NCBI GenBank assembly: GCA_964433975.1
Contig: CAYSSS010000026.1
Span: 1 to 21,855, forward strand
Reading direction: 5' to 3'
Length of the DNA: 21,855 nt
Source: 2-01-FULL-45-10 sp964433975
GTDB taxonomy: Bacteria > Omnitrophota > Gorgyraeia > 2-01-FULL-45-10
Positions 7,572 to 14,278 of the stretch are shown piece after piece; within the stretch, counting starts at the first letter, position 1; each line of letters starts with the position of its first letter. Position numbers and translations under genes: made by a program. Under the pieces are notes generated by a model. That model was not told the DNA's origin and searched no databases. It saw nothing but the letters and a program-made list of their open reading frames with translations.

Positions 7572-7719
7572 TGGGGACGTTTCACTATGACGCAACCCGA
7601 TATGAATGAACATGTTACGACACGATACAATCCATGCTTTGAGTAGTTATTTATATGGATCGACAGCTATTGCAACTCATTATTGAACAAGGAGTTATAG
7701 CAAAGTGAAACGTCCCCAT
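7571..7719. mobile_element. MITE-like element with 16-bp perfect terminal inverted repeats
   Basis: The ends are ATGGGGACGTTTCACT (7571-7586) and AGTGAAACGTCCCCAT (7704-7719), a perfect 16-bp inverted repeat bounding 149 bp. The interior is AT-richer than the neighbours and carries no frame longer than about 20 codons, so it is non-autonomous. No convincing target-site duplication is visible. The GGGGACGTTTCAC end resembles, from memory, ends found near REP-associated (Y1-type) transposases in metagenomic genomes; this is unverified. It separates ribH from nusB, and the operon must be read through it. Confidence 0.75.
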
Positions 7720-7752
7720 GTTGGACCGGCGATTAATTAAATAGGAGAGACG

Positions 7753-8172
7753 ATGAGAAAGAGGACCAAGGCGAGGGAGTACGCGCTGCAGATATTATAC
7801 GCCGTGGATATTACCAAGGACGATCCCGGGGACTGCATTGAGCGTTTCTGGGAAGGCAACGAAGAGTCGTCGGGCGAGGTGAAGAAGTTCGCCGCCGGTC
7901 TCGTTCTAGGGGTGTCGGATAACAAAAAAGAGATAGACAGGATAATCACCAAATATGCAACGAACTGGCATCTAGACAGGATGGCTGTAATCGACAGAAA
8001 TGTCCTGCGGTTTGCCACCTACGAGCTTATCTATGTAAAGGATATACCACCGAAGGTTTCGATAAACGAGGCGATCGACATCGCGAAGAAGTTCGGCGGG
8101 CCCGATTCCGGCAAATTCGTGAACGGCGTTCTCGACAAGATAAACAAGACGGAGTGTAAGCCATCCAAATGA
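7753..8172 (+). CDS. nusB: Transcription antitermination protein NusB
   Basis: RNA-binding protein that joins NusE (S10) at boxA to promote antitermination, chiefly in rRNA operons. The 139-aa length is typical. It has the all-helical NusB pattern: an Arg/Lys-rich N-terminus MRKRTKAREYALQILYAVD (the RNA-contacting arginine region), IDRIITKYATNWHLDRMAVIDRNVLRFATYEL, then PPKVSINEAIDIAKKFGGPDSGKFVNGVLDKI. The Shine-Dalgarno is AGGAGA, 5 nt before ATG. Its stop overlaps the next gene by 4 bp (ATGA). nusB next to ribH is a common bacterial arrangement. Here the spacing is enlarged by an inserted repeat. Confidence 0.97.
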   Translation: MRKRTKAREYALQILYAVDITKDDPGDCIERFWEGNEESSGEVKKFAAGLVLGVSDNKKEIDRIITKYATNWHLDRMAVIDRNVLRFATYELIYVKDIPPKVSINEAIDIAKKFGGPDSGKFVNGVLDKINKTECKPSK

Positions 8173-9035
8173 CCCAGGCCAAATACGCGGATCTCCACGT
8201 TCACACATTCTATTCCGACTCCACCTTTTCTCCCGAAGAGGTTGTATCCTGCGCCAAAGAGCAGGGTTTGGCGGCGATAGCTATATGCGATCATGATACG
8301 GTGGATGGCATCGACCCCTGTATGGCTTTAGGCCTGGAAAATGGAGTTGAGATAATACCCGGGATAGAGATGTCGGTGGAGAAGATGGACGCCGAGATCC
8401 ATGTATTGGGTTATTTTATAGACTGGAAGCAGGAATGGCTGCGCAAAAAACTTAAAGAGATCCAGGATTCAAGAGTAGAGCGGATATTCGTTATGATAGA
8501 GAAGCTGAAGGCGATGGGCGTTAATATAGACGCGGAAGAGGTATTCAAGATAGCCGTCAACAAAGGTTCGGTCGGGAGGCTTCATGTTGCCAAGGCGATG
8601 CTGAATTCCGGAGCCATAAAAAACCTAAGAGAGGCTTTCGGTAAATATATAGGTTTCGCGAAGCCATGCTATGTTCCTTATGCCAAGCTATCTACGAAGG
8701 ATACCATGGAGCTTATACTAAAATCCGGCGGAGTGCCGGTGATAGCGCATCCCGACCTGATAGGGAATGACGAATATATAAGTGAATTCATAGATTATGG
8801 TTTAAGAGGCCTGGAGGTCTATCATACGGACCATAAGTCTCATGTCTCCAAGAAATATGAGGCTATGGCAAAGGAACTCGGCCTTATTATGACAGGAGGG
8901 TCTGATTGTCATGGTATGGGCAAGGGGAGGATCTTGATGGGAACGGTTCGCGTGACATATGAGCTGGTTGAAAGACTTAAGGAAGAAGCGAGAAAGATAA
9001 AAGATGACCCTTCGACGCGGCCGATGGGCAAATAA
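8169..9035 (+). CDS. PHP-domain phosphoesterase (TrpH / nucleotide phosphatase type)
   Basis: Polymerase-and-histidinol-phosphatase family metal-dependent phosphoesterase, 288 aa, cytoplasmic. The metal-binding motifs occur in order: ADLHVHTFYSD (residues 7-17), ICDHDTVDG, PGIEMS, EIHVLGYF, IAHPDL, GLEVYHTDH and GGSDCHG. This is the short stand-alone type like E. coli YciV/TrpH, which dephosphorylates 3',5'-nucleoside bisphosphates and trims RNA 5' ends. It overlaps nusB by 4 bp and precedes ribD inside the FMN-controlled operon. The pathway needs a phosphatase for the ribitylamino-pyrimidine phosphate and no dedicated one is present, so that role is conceivable but unproven. The final residues (DDPSTRPMGK) are encoded by the start of a repeat element. 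Confidence 0.9.
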   Translation: MTQAKYADLHVHTFYSDSTFSPEEVVSCAKEQGLAAIAICDHDTVDGIDPCMALGLENGVEIIPGIEMSVEKMDAEIHVLGYFIDWKQEWLRKKLKEIQDSRVERIFVMIEKLKAMGVNIDAEEVFKIAVNKGSVGRLHVAKAMLNSGAIKNLREAFGKYIGFAKPCYVPYAKLSTKDTMELILKSGGVPVIAHPDLIGNDEYISEFIDYGLRGLEVYHTDHKSHVSKKYEAMAKELGLIMTGGSDCHGMGKGRILMGTVRVTYELVERLKEEARKIKDDPSTRPMGK

Positions 9036-9076
9036 AGGCCTTGCTCAGGGTCATGGTGAGCGGAGTCGAACCATGA
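9005..9076. repeat. Palindromic repeat spanning the PHP stop and the ribD start
   Basis: Paired arms are TGACCC (9005-9010) with GGGTCA (9048-9053), TTCGAC (9011-9016) with GTCGAA (9065-9070), and TCATGGT (9051-9057) with ACCATGA (9070-9076). The right half, GCTCAGGGTCATGGTGAGCG followed by GAGTCGAACC, resembles a dispersed repeat I recall from many uncultured-bacterial genomes (unverified). A stretch of about 26 bp near the left end contains the PHP stop codon. The right end contains both the GGAG and the ATG used by ribD. Confidence 0.65.
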
Positions 9077-10104
9077 ATAACGGCTGTAGATATATGGCTC
9101 TTGCCATGGCGCTGGCAAAAAGAGCCGAAGGCATGACTAGTCCCAACCCTATGGTCGGAGCAGTCATAGTTAAGAACGGCAGAGTGGTAGGCCGGGGCTA
9201 TCATAAAAGGGCCGGCCTTGCGCACGCCGAGATCGAAGCGCTTCGTCAGGCCGGCGCTAAAGCAAAGGGTGCCACGCTCTATGTAACCCTGGAGCCGTGC
9301 GACCATTTCGGTCGGACCCCTCCCTGTACGGGGGCCGTCATAAAGAGCGGTATCAAGCGCGCTTTTATCGCCATGAAAGACCCGAACCCTTTAAACAGCG
9401 GAAGAGGTATCAGGAAGCTGGTCAGGCACGGTATAAGGACAGAGGTCGGACTTCTCGCCAAGGATGCTATGGCGATGAACGCACCTTACGTAAAATTTAT
9501 AACGAGGAAGATGCCGTTCGTGACAGTTAAGGTCGCCCAGAGCCTTGACGGCAAGATAGCTACCAGGACGGGTGACTCGAAGTGGATATCGTCCGATGAC
9601 TCCCGGCGCTACGTTCATGAATTGAGAAGAATGGCCGACGCTGTTATGGTCGGCGCAAATACAGTGAGGCGTGACGACCCGCTGCTTTTGAGCAGGCCCT
9701 CGCGCGGCAAACAGCCCGTCAGGGTGATAGTCAGCGGCAGGTCGGCTCTCCCTGCCCAAGCTAAGGTATTCTCCGACCCTGGCAAGGCTCCCGTGATAGT
9801 AGTGAGGCCCGCGGGACGTTCCGGGAAGAGAGTAGACTTGAAACGTTTAATGAGGATGCTGGCCGATAGAGAGATAACCAATATCCTTGTTGAAGGAGGC
9901 GGTGAATTGATAGCCAGCCTCGTGAAAGATAAGCTGGTCGACAGATTTCTGGTATTTATAGCCCCGAAAATAATCGGCGGCCGGGATGCCAAGACCGCGG
10001 TTGAGGGTATCGGGATAAAAAATATGGAGGATGCCATAGGCCTCAAGAATATCTCCGTGAAGAGATTCAAAACGGATATATTGATAGAGGCCCAGGCGCA
10101 ATAA
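9073..10104 (+). CDS. ribD: Bifunctional riboflavin deaminase/reductase
   Basis: Deaminates 2,5-diamino-6-ribosylamino-4-pyrimidinone 5'-phosphate, then reduces the ribosyl side chain with NADPH. The protein has 343 aa from the chosen start. The deaminase domain (about 1-145) has the zinc site HAE (51-53) and EPCDHFGRTPPC (C76, C85), with SPNPMVGAV before it. The reductase domain (about 148-343) opens PFVTVKVAQSLDGKIATRTGDSKWIS and has MVGANTVRRDDP and ILVEGGGELIASL. The ATG at 9073 fits the family N-terminus (CRYMALAMALAKRAEG) and has GGAG at 9062-9065. A longer frame from 9004 would add 23 residues read from the repeat and is rejected. The last base of the stop is the first base of the ribE start (TAATG). 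Confidence 0.95.
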   Translation: MNNGCRYMALAMALAKRAEGMTSPNPMVGAVIVKNGRVVGRGYHKRAGLAHAEIEALRQAGAKAKGATLYVTLEPCDHFGRTPPCTGAVIKSGIKRAFIAMKDPNPLNSGRGIRKLVRHGIRTEVGLLAKDAMAMNAPYVKFITRKMPFVTVKVAQSLDGKIATRTGDSKWISSDDSRRYVHELRRMADAVMVGANTVRRDDPLLLSRPSRGKQPVRVIVSGRSALPAQAKVFSDPGKAPVIVVRPAGRSGKRVDLKRLMRMLADREITNILVEGGGELIASLVKDKLVDRFLVFIAPKIIGGRDAKTAVEGIGIKNMEDAIGLKNISVKRFKTDILIEAQAQ

Positions 10105-10682
10105 TGTTTACCGGAATCGTAAAGGAACTTGGAAAGGTTCGGCGGATATCCGGGCTGGGGGGTGTCTATAAATTGTCCATAGAGGCAAAGGATTCCGCCG
10201 CCGGGCTAAATACTGGGGACAGCCTGGCCGTTAACGGCGTATGCCTGACCTTGACCGGCAAAGATAAGAATACCCTGGACTTTGACGTCATGGGCGAGAC
10301 TTTCAAGAGGACGAATATGTCGAAGCTCAAGATAGGCGAAGCCGTAAACCTGGAGAGCGCTCTCAGGGCAGGGGACCCGCTGGGCGGCCATTTTGTTTCA
10401 GGGCATATAGATTGCGTCGGGAGAATAAGAGAGATAAAACGTGCGGGAGATAATTATTCGATAGAAGTCGCTTTTCCCGGGCAGTATAAAAAATTTGTGG
10501 TCGAAAAAGGTTCTATAGCCCTGGACGGCATCAGCCTTACCGTAGGCATGGTTGGTAACGGTAGCGCTCACGTCCACATAATACCCCACACTCTTAAGGC
10601 TACGACTCTCGGGTCTAAGCGCTCGGGCGACGAAGTGAATATAGAGTTCGATATGATAGGCAAGTACATTCTTGGTGAATAA
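10104..10682 (+). CDS. ribE: Riboflavin synthase alpha subunit
   Basis: Dismutates two 6,7-dimethyl-8-ribityllumazine molecules into riboflavin and the ribitylamino-pyrimidine. The protein has 192 aa, with two lumazine-binding beta-barrel repeats. Repeat 1 (about 1-95) begins with the diagnostic MFTGIV and includes SLAVNGVCLTL and GDPLGGHFVSGHID. Repeat 2 (about 98-190) includes GSIALDGISLTV and HIIPHTLKATTL. A C-terminal helix follows. It overlaps ribD by one base, so translation is probably coupled. It is the last gene of the riboswitch operon. No intrinsic terminator follows; the next promoter begins right after the stop. Confidence 0.96.
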   Translation: MFTGIVKELGKVRRISGLGGVYKLSIEAKDSAAGLNTGDSLAVNGVCLTLTGKDKNTLDFDVMGETFKRTNMSKLKIGEAVNLESALRAGDPLGGHFVSGHIDCVGRIREIKRAGDNYSIEVAFPGQYKKFVVEKGSIALDGISLTVGMVGNGSAHVHIIPHTLKATTLGSKRSGDEVNIEFDMIGKYILGE

Positions 10683-10684
10683 AT

Positions 10685-10713
10685 TTGAAAAAATCACCTT
10701 TTCGTGGTATATT
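10685..10713 (+). promoter_or_regulatory. Promoter for the TIGR04073-like gene
   Basis: TTGAAA (10685-10690), 17-bp spacer, TATATT (10708-10713). It starts 3 bp after the ribE stop and lies about 20 bp ahead of a strong AGGAGG and the start codon. This would make the gene independent of the FMN riboswitch. Confidence 0.6.
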
Positions 10714-10733
10714 CTATCCCTAGGAGGACCATT

Positions 10734-11075
10734 ATGATGAGGAAGGTATTATTGGTAGCGTTGGTATCATTATTCGTTATGAACATCGCAACATGCGCAT
10801 TTTGCGGGGGAGATAACCCGATGACTAAACTGGGTCGGGGTCTCGCCAATATCGTTACATTTCCCCTGGAGGTACCGGAGCAGATATCCAGGACGAATAA
10901 TTCGGACGGCCCTTTTGCTGCCAGCACCGTAGGGGTGCTAAAAGGTTTTGGTTGGGCGGTCGGCAGGGCATGTGTCGGGGTCTTTGAAGCGGCGACGTTC
11001 CTGATACCGTATCCAAAAGATTTTCAGCCGGTTTTAAAGGATCCGGAATATTTTCTCGAGAGCAGTAACTTCTAA
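10734..11075 (+). CDS. Exported TIGR04073-like (exosortase-associated) protein
   Basis: The protein has 113 aa. The start at 10734 has AGGAGG (10722-10727) six bases upstream; a second ATG follows at once at 10737. The N-terminus is a signal peptide (MMRKVLLVALVSLFVMNIATC). The mature part carries KLGRGLANIVTFPLEVPEQI, then a Gly-rich hydrophobic segment GVLKGFGWAVGRACVGVFEA, then ATFLIPYPKDFQPVLKDPEYF. This arrangement (GRGL-N-hT...E-P, Gly-rich middle, TFPIP-like end with DPE) matches my memory of the TIGR04073 family, small exported proteins found in genomes with exosortase systems. Its molecular role is unknown. It is single-gene, with its own promoter and a strong terminator. Confidence 0.75.
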   Translation: MMRKVLLVALVSLFVMNIATCAFCGGDNPMTKLGRGLANIVTFPLEVPEQISRTNNSDGPFAASTVGVLKGFGWAVGRACVGVFEAATFLIPYPKDFQPVLKDPEYFLESSNF

Positions 11076-11104
11076 TTTTTTAGCTCCGCGAGTTTATTCG
11101 CAAG

Positions 11105-11132
11105 AGTAGGGCACCCTTAAGGGTGCCCTACT
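11105..11132 (+). terminator. Perfect 28-bp palindrome, intrinsic terminator
   Basis: AGTAGGGCACCCTT followed directly by its exact reverse complement (11105-11132), then TTACTTATAT. The 14-bp arms without a separate loop would give a stem of about 12 bp with a 4-nt loop. The T tract is short, so termination may be moderate. It closes the TIGR04073-like gene before tRNA-Pro. Confidence 0.75.
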
Positions 11133-11165
11133 TTACTTATATATGGGGGTACCTTCGTTTTTTAA

Positions 11166-11195
11166 TTGCCTGTCGCGTTTCTCTTGTGTTACAAT
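11166..11195 (+). promoter_or_regulatory. Promoter for tRNA-Pro
   Basis: TTGCCT (11166-11171), 18-bp spacer, TACAAT (11190-11195). Initiation near 11202 would leave a short 5' leader before the tRNA at 11219. Confidence 0.55.
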
Positions 11196-11218
11196 ATTAT
11201 GTTAACTTGACATCTGAT

Positions 11219-11295
11219 CGGGGCGTAGCGCAGCTGGCTAGCGCGCTTGGTTCGGGACCAAGAGGTCGACGGTTCAAATCCGTCCGCCCCGACCA
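11219..11295 (+). tRNA. tRNA-Pro (anticodon CGG)
   Basis: A complete 77-nt cloverleaf. The acceptor CGGGGCG (11219-11225) pairs with CGCCCCG (11285-11291). The D arm is GCGC-loop-GCGC. The anticodon stem CTTGG/CCAAG holds loop TTCGGGA, giving CGG, which reads CCG. The T arm is GACGG-TTCAAAT-CCGTC. The discriminator is A and the CCA end is encoded in the DNA. The C1-G72 pair is the bacterial proline identity feature. The 77-nt gene closely parallels other bacterial tRNA-Pro(CGG). A spurious frame overlaps it and is ignored. Confidence 0.97.
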
Positions 11296-11296
11296 T

Positions 11297-11389
11297 CCGC
11301 CTTCGCATTCGATTAAGAGATAGCGAAAGTGCTTCGGCGGATGAGCTCGCCGAAGCACTTACTCTATAACGCGTTGATTGCGAAGGCGG
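11297..11389. repeat. Nested inverted repeat abutting the tRNA 3' end
   Basis: Outer arms CCGCCTTCGCA (11297-11307) and TGCGAAGGCGG (11379-11389) enclose an inner 13-bp perfect stem AAGTGCTTCGGCG (11327-11339) and CGCCGAAGCACTT (11348-11360). It begins one base after the tRNA CCA and ends 16 bp before acyP. Its length (93 bp) and symmetry suggest a small palindromic element inserted at the tRNA end. No T tract follows, so it is a poor intrinsic terminator. Confidence 0.75.
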
Positions 11390-11405
11390 GCCACTCTGTC
11401 TCTCT

Positions 11406-11678
11406 ATGAATAAACGTATTCATGTACTCTACTCAGGGTCAGTCCAGGGGGTAGGGTTCAGGTACCTGGCGCAGAGCGCCGCTCGCTCTCATGGCGTTAC
11501 CGGCTGGGTAAGGAACCTTGAGGACGGCCGGGTAGAGGCGTTATGCGAAGCCGAAGAGGCGTCCCTGAATAGGTTTTTGGACAAGATTAAGGAAGTATTC
11601 GGCGGATATATAAAGGATGCCGTAGTTGAACCGGAAGAGGCGACAGGGGAATTTAAAGGATTCAATGTAATGCTTTAG
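11406..11678 (+). CDS. acyP: Acylphosphatase
   Basis: Small cytoplasmic enzyme hydrolysing acyl phosphates such as carbamoyl or acetyl phosphate. The 90-aa length is standard. The signature GSVQGVGFRYLAQ gives the catalytic R19, and GWVRNLEDGRVEALCEG-type context gives N37; both are intact. The fold ends with the usual FKGFNVML strand. No Shine-Dalgarno is visible upstream of this ATG, yet no alternative start fits, because the family begins just here. It is preceded by the inverted repeat after tRNA-Pro and has no obvious promoter of its own. It may be co-transcribed with the tRNA or start from a non-consensus promoter. ligA follows 25 bp later. Confidence 0.95.
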   Translation: MNKRIHVLYSGSVQGVGFRYLAQSAARSHGVTGWVRNLEDGRVEALCEAEEASLNRFLDKIKEVFGGYIKDAVVEPEEATGEFKGFNVML

Positions 11679-11703
11679 GAGAATTTTACGCAAGGTTGAA
11701 CAG

Positions 11704-13710
11704 ATGAATAAGAACGGTATTAAAAAAGAGATAGGTCTTTTGAGGCGGAAGATAAGAGAGAACGACGATCTTTACTATCTCCTCAATAAGCCCGTCATCT
11801 CCGACCGGGAATACGACAGGTTATATAGAAGGCTGAAGGAGCTTGAGGGCGAGCATCCGGAATTGATCGTGCCGGATTCTCCCACACAGCGCGTGGGCGG
11901 CCATCCGGCGGAAGGTTTTGCCGTAGTGAAGCATATGGTTCCGATGATGAGCATGGAGAATACGTATTCTCCGACCGAGCTGAAGGAATTTGACGAGCGG
12001 GTGCGCAAGAACCTTAAAGGCAAAGAGTACGAATATGTAGTGGAGTTGAAATTCGACGGCGTCAGCATCTCGCTATTGTATGAGAAAGGGCGCTGGATAA
12101 GAGGCGCGACCAGGGGCGATGGACTTGAGGGCGATGATGTTTCGAATAACCTTAAGACGATACGCTCTATGCCTCTAAAATTCAATGAAAGCGTGAAGAA
12201 GGTCCCTCTGGCGGCTGAGCTGCGCGGCGAAGTCTATATGACCAAAGATGTATTCGAATCTATAAACCGCGAGAAGGAAAAGTCCGGCGAAGAGCCCTTT
12301 GCCAATCCGAGGAACGCGGCGGCCGGGTCGCTGAAGTTGCTCGATCCCAGGACCGTTGCAAAGAGGCGCCTTGATATGTTCATATGGGGGATGGGTTACT
12401 GCGAAGGTATGGACTTCGGTAAGCATACGGACATTCTTGAATATCTTAAGAAGGCCGGATTCAGGGTCAACCCGCATTTTAAGCTATGCAAAGGTATAGA
12501 GGATGTTATTGAATTCTGTAATTCATGGGAAGGTAAAAGAGAAAGATTGGAGTTTGAGATAGATGGCATGGTAGTGAAGGTGAACGATCTGAAGCAGAGG
12601 GAGATGCTGGGCAGCACTTCTAAGAGCCCGCGCTGGGCCATAGCGTATAAATTTCCCGCCGAAAAAGCGCTTACCGAGGTAGAAGATATAGTAGTACAGG
12701 TGGGCAGGACGGGAACTATTACGCCCGTAGCGATACTGAAGCCTGTGCATCTTTCCGGCTCTACCGTATCGAGAGCCACTTTGCATAACTTTGACGAGAT
12801 CGAACGGCTCGATGTCAAGATAGGCGACAGGGTCTATGTCGAGAAGTCCGGGGAGATCATCCCGAAAGTGTTGAGCGTAGCAAAGGAGAAGAGGACCGGT
12901 AAAGAGAAGAGCTTTCCGCTGCCTAAAGTCTGCCCCGCATGCGCCTCGACGCTCCATTTCGCCCCGGAAGAGGTGGCCCTGCGCTGCGAGAATGCCGGAT
13001 GCCCGGCGCAGATCAAGGAGAGGATACTGCACTTCGCCTCAAGAGACGCGATGGATATAGAGGGCATGGGCGCCGCTATCGCGGATCAGCTTGTAGATAA
13101 AGGACTGGTAAAGGATTACGCGGATATATACTACCTGAAGATGAGCGATGTCAGGAAGCTGGACAGGTATGCCGAAAAGAGCGCGGCGAACTTATTGAGA
13201 TCGATAGAAAAGAGCAAGTCTAACGACCTGAACCGGCTCATCTACGCTCTCGGCATAAGGCATGTAGGCGAACATTCCGCGTGGGTTCTCGCGGATCACT
13301 TCGGATCGATCAGCAAGCTATCGGCGGCCGGCGTGGAAGAGCTCACCCGAATACATGAGATAGGGCCCGTAATGGCGGAGTCGATCAGCGATTTTTTCGG
13401 CAACAAAAAGAATATAGAGATACTCAATAGATTATCCGATATAGATATTAAGATGTCCCGGTCCGGGCCGAAGGCGACCGGCGGCGTTCTCGAAGGCAAG
13501 ACGGTAGTGATAACCGGAACCCTGAAAAACTACAGCCGCGGCCGGGCCGAAGAGCTCGTAAGAAGGCTCGGGGGGAATCCGTCCTCCAGCGTCAGCAAGA
13601 ATACATATTTTGTCCTGGCCGGAGAGGAGCCCGGATCCAAGATCGATAAAGCCAGGGCGCTGGGCGTGAAGATAATAGACGAAGAAGAGTTCAGGAAAAT
13701 AGCGGGGTGA
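11704..13710 (+). CDS. ligA: NAD-dependent DNA ligase
   Basis: Seals nicks in duplex DNA during replication and repair with NAD as adenylate donor. The protein has 668 aa, full length. The Ia domain at the N-terminus has YYLLNKPVISDREYDRL for NMN recognition. The adenylation domain has the active-site lysine K116 in VELKFDG, then RGDGLEGDDVSNN, AELRGEV and FANPRNAAAGSL. The OB domain follows (VQVGRTGTITPVA). The zinc site is CPAC-x14-C-x5-C around residues 405-430. Helix-hairpin-helix repeats come next (IYALGIRHVGEHSA, IHEIGPVMAESI). A C-terminal BRCT domain begins around 590 (LEGKTVVITGTL). All modules are present. It is followed 4 bp later by a lipoprotein gene. Confidence 0.98.
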   Translation: MNKNGIKKEIGLLRRKIRENDDLYYLLNKPVISDREYDRLYRRLKELEGEHPELIVPDSPTQRVGGHPAEGFAVVKHMVPMMSMENTYSPTELKEFDERVRKNLKGKEYEYVVELKFDGVSISLLYEKGRWIRGATRGDGLEGDDVSNNLKTIRSMPLKFNESVKKVPLAAELRGEVYMTKDVFESINREKEKSGEEPFANPRNAAAGSLKLLDPRTVAKRRLDMFIWGMGYCEGMDFGKHTDILEYLKKAGFRVNPHFKLCKGIEDVIEFCNSWEGKRERLEFEIDGMVVKVNDLKQREMLGSTSKSPRWAIAYKFPAEKALTEVEDIVVQVGRTGTITPVAILKPVHLSGSTVSRATLHNFDEIERLDVKIGDRVYVEKSGEIIPKVLSVAKEKRTGKEKSFPLPKVCPACASTLHFAPEEVALRCENAGCPAQIKERILHFASRDAMDIEGMGAAIADQLVDKGLVKDYADIYYLKMSDVRKLDRYAEKSAANLLRSIEKSKSNDLNRLIYALGIRHVGEHSAWVLADHFGSISKLSAAGVEELTRIHEIGPVMAESISDFFGNKKNIEILNRLSDIDIKMSRSGPKATGGVLEGKTVVITGTLKNYSRGRAEELVRRLGGNPSSSVSKNTYFVLAGEEPGSKIDKARALGVKIIDEEEFRKIAG

Positions 13711-13714
13711 AGAG

Positions 13715-14278
13715 ATGAAGAGATGGGTGTCTTTACTATTGATAATGGCGATCGCCGTGAGCCTCGCGGGCTGCAGCGAGGAGTGGAGGAGGAAGTTTGT
13801 CAGGAAGAAGAAGGGCGTTACTAAGAAGCCCCGCATATACCAGACCAAGAGATACACTAAAGAACCGACGGAGGCTTTGTATAATAAGCATTACAACTAT
13901 ACGATAACCTGGCTTTCGGAGCTTGCAGGCGGCCTCGGGCAGAACAGCAAGAAGGACGCGCGCTGCATCGAGGAGGCGCTGGGCCAGATAAAGGATATGC
14001 AGATCTTCCTCGTTCCGGAGAAGGCAAGCCAGCTCGATAAACATATCAACAGGCTAAAGGAGATACAGGACCTCATCTTAAGGCGCGACCTGGGCCAGGC
14101 TAACATGGACTATGCCCGGAGGTCGGTTGAGAGGGAGGAGAGATTCCTGAGAAGCGAATTCTACTACAATAAGATAAAGAAGTACATGAGGAAGTCGTTC
14201 GACGAAGAGGAAGAGCTCGAGATGAGCGAAGCTGAGACGGGAAGCGTGACGGCCGCGGTGGGGACAAGCGATGGATGA
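13715..14278 (+). CDS. Lipoprotein of unknown function
   Basis: The protein has 187 aa. The N-terminus is a lipoprotein signal: MKR, a hydrophobic core, lipobox LAGC with the modified cysteine at position 20. Position +2 after it is Ser. A very basic segment follows (RRKFVRKKKGVTKK, about 24-38), then a mostly helical, charged region (about 50-165) with coiled-coil character and a cysteine near residue 90, and an acidic tail (DEEEELEMSEAE). It looks like a membrane-anchored helical protein of the periplasm or outer membrane inner face. I do not recognise the family. It sits 4 bp after ligA and overlaps the next start by 8 bp, so it belongs to the operon; the context gives no clear function. 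Confidence 0.8.
   Translation: MKRWVSLLLIMAIAVSLAGCSEEWRRKFVRKKKGVTKKPRIYQTKRYTKEPTEALYNKHYNYTITWLSELAGGLGQNSKKDARCIEEALGQIKDMQIFLVPEKASQLDKHINRLKEIQDLILRRDLGQANMDYARRSVEREERFLRSEFYYNKIKKYMRKSFDEEEELEMSEAETGSVTAAVGTSDG

Noticed and set aside
9004..9072. N-terminal extension of ribD by 23 residues
   Set aside because: It is encoded by the repeat and reads MTLRRGRWANKG, unlike any RibD start. The 9073 start matches the family.
11123..11323. 66-codon frame covering the tRNA region
   Set aside because: It runs through tRNA-Pro and the terminator. Translated tRNA sequences commonly give such RRRFKS-like strings.
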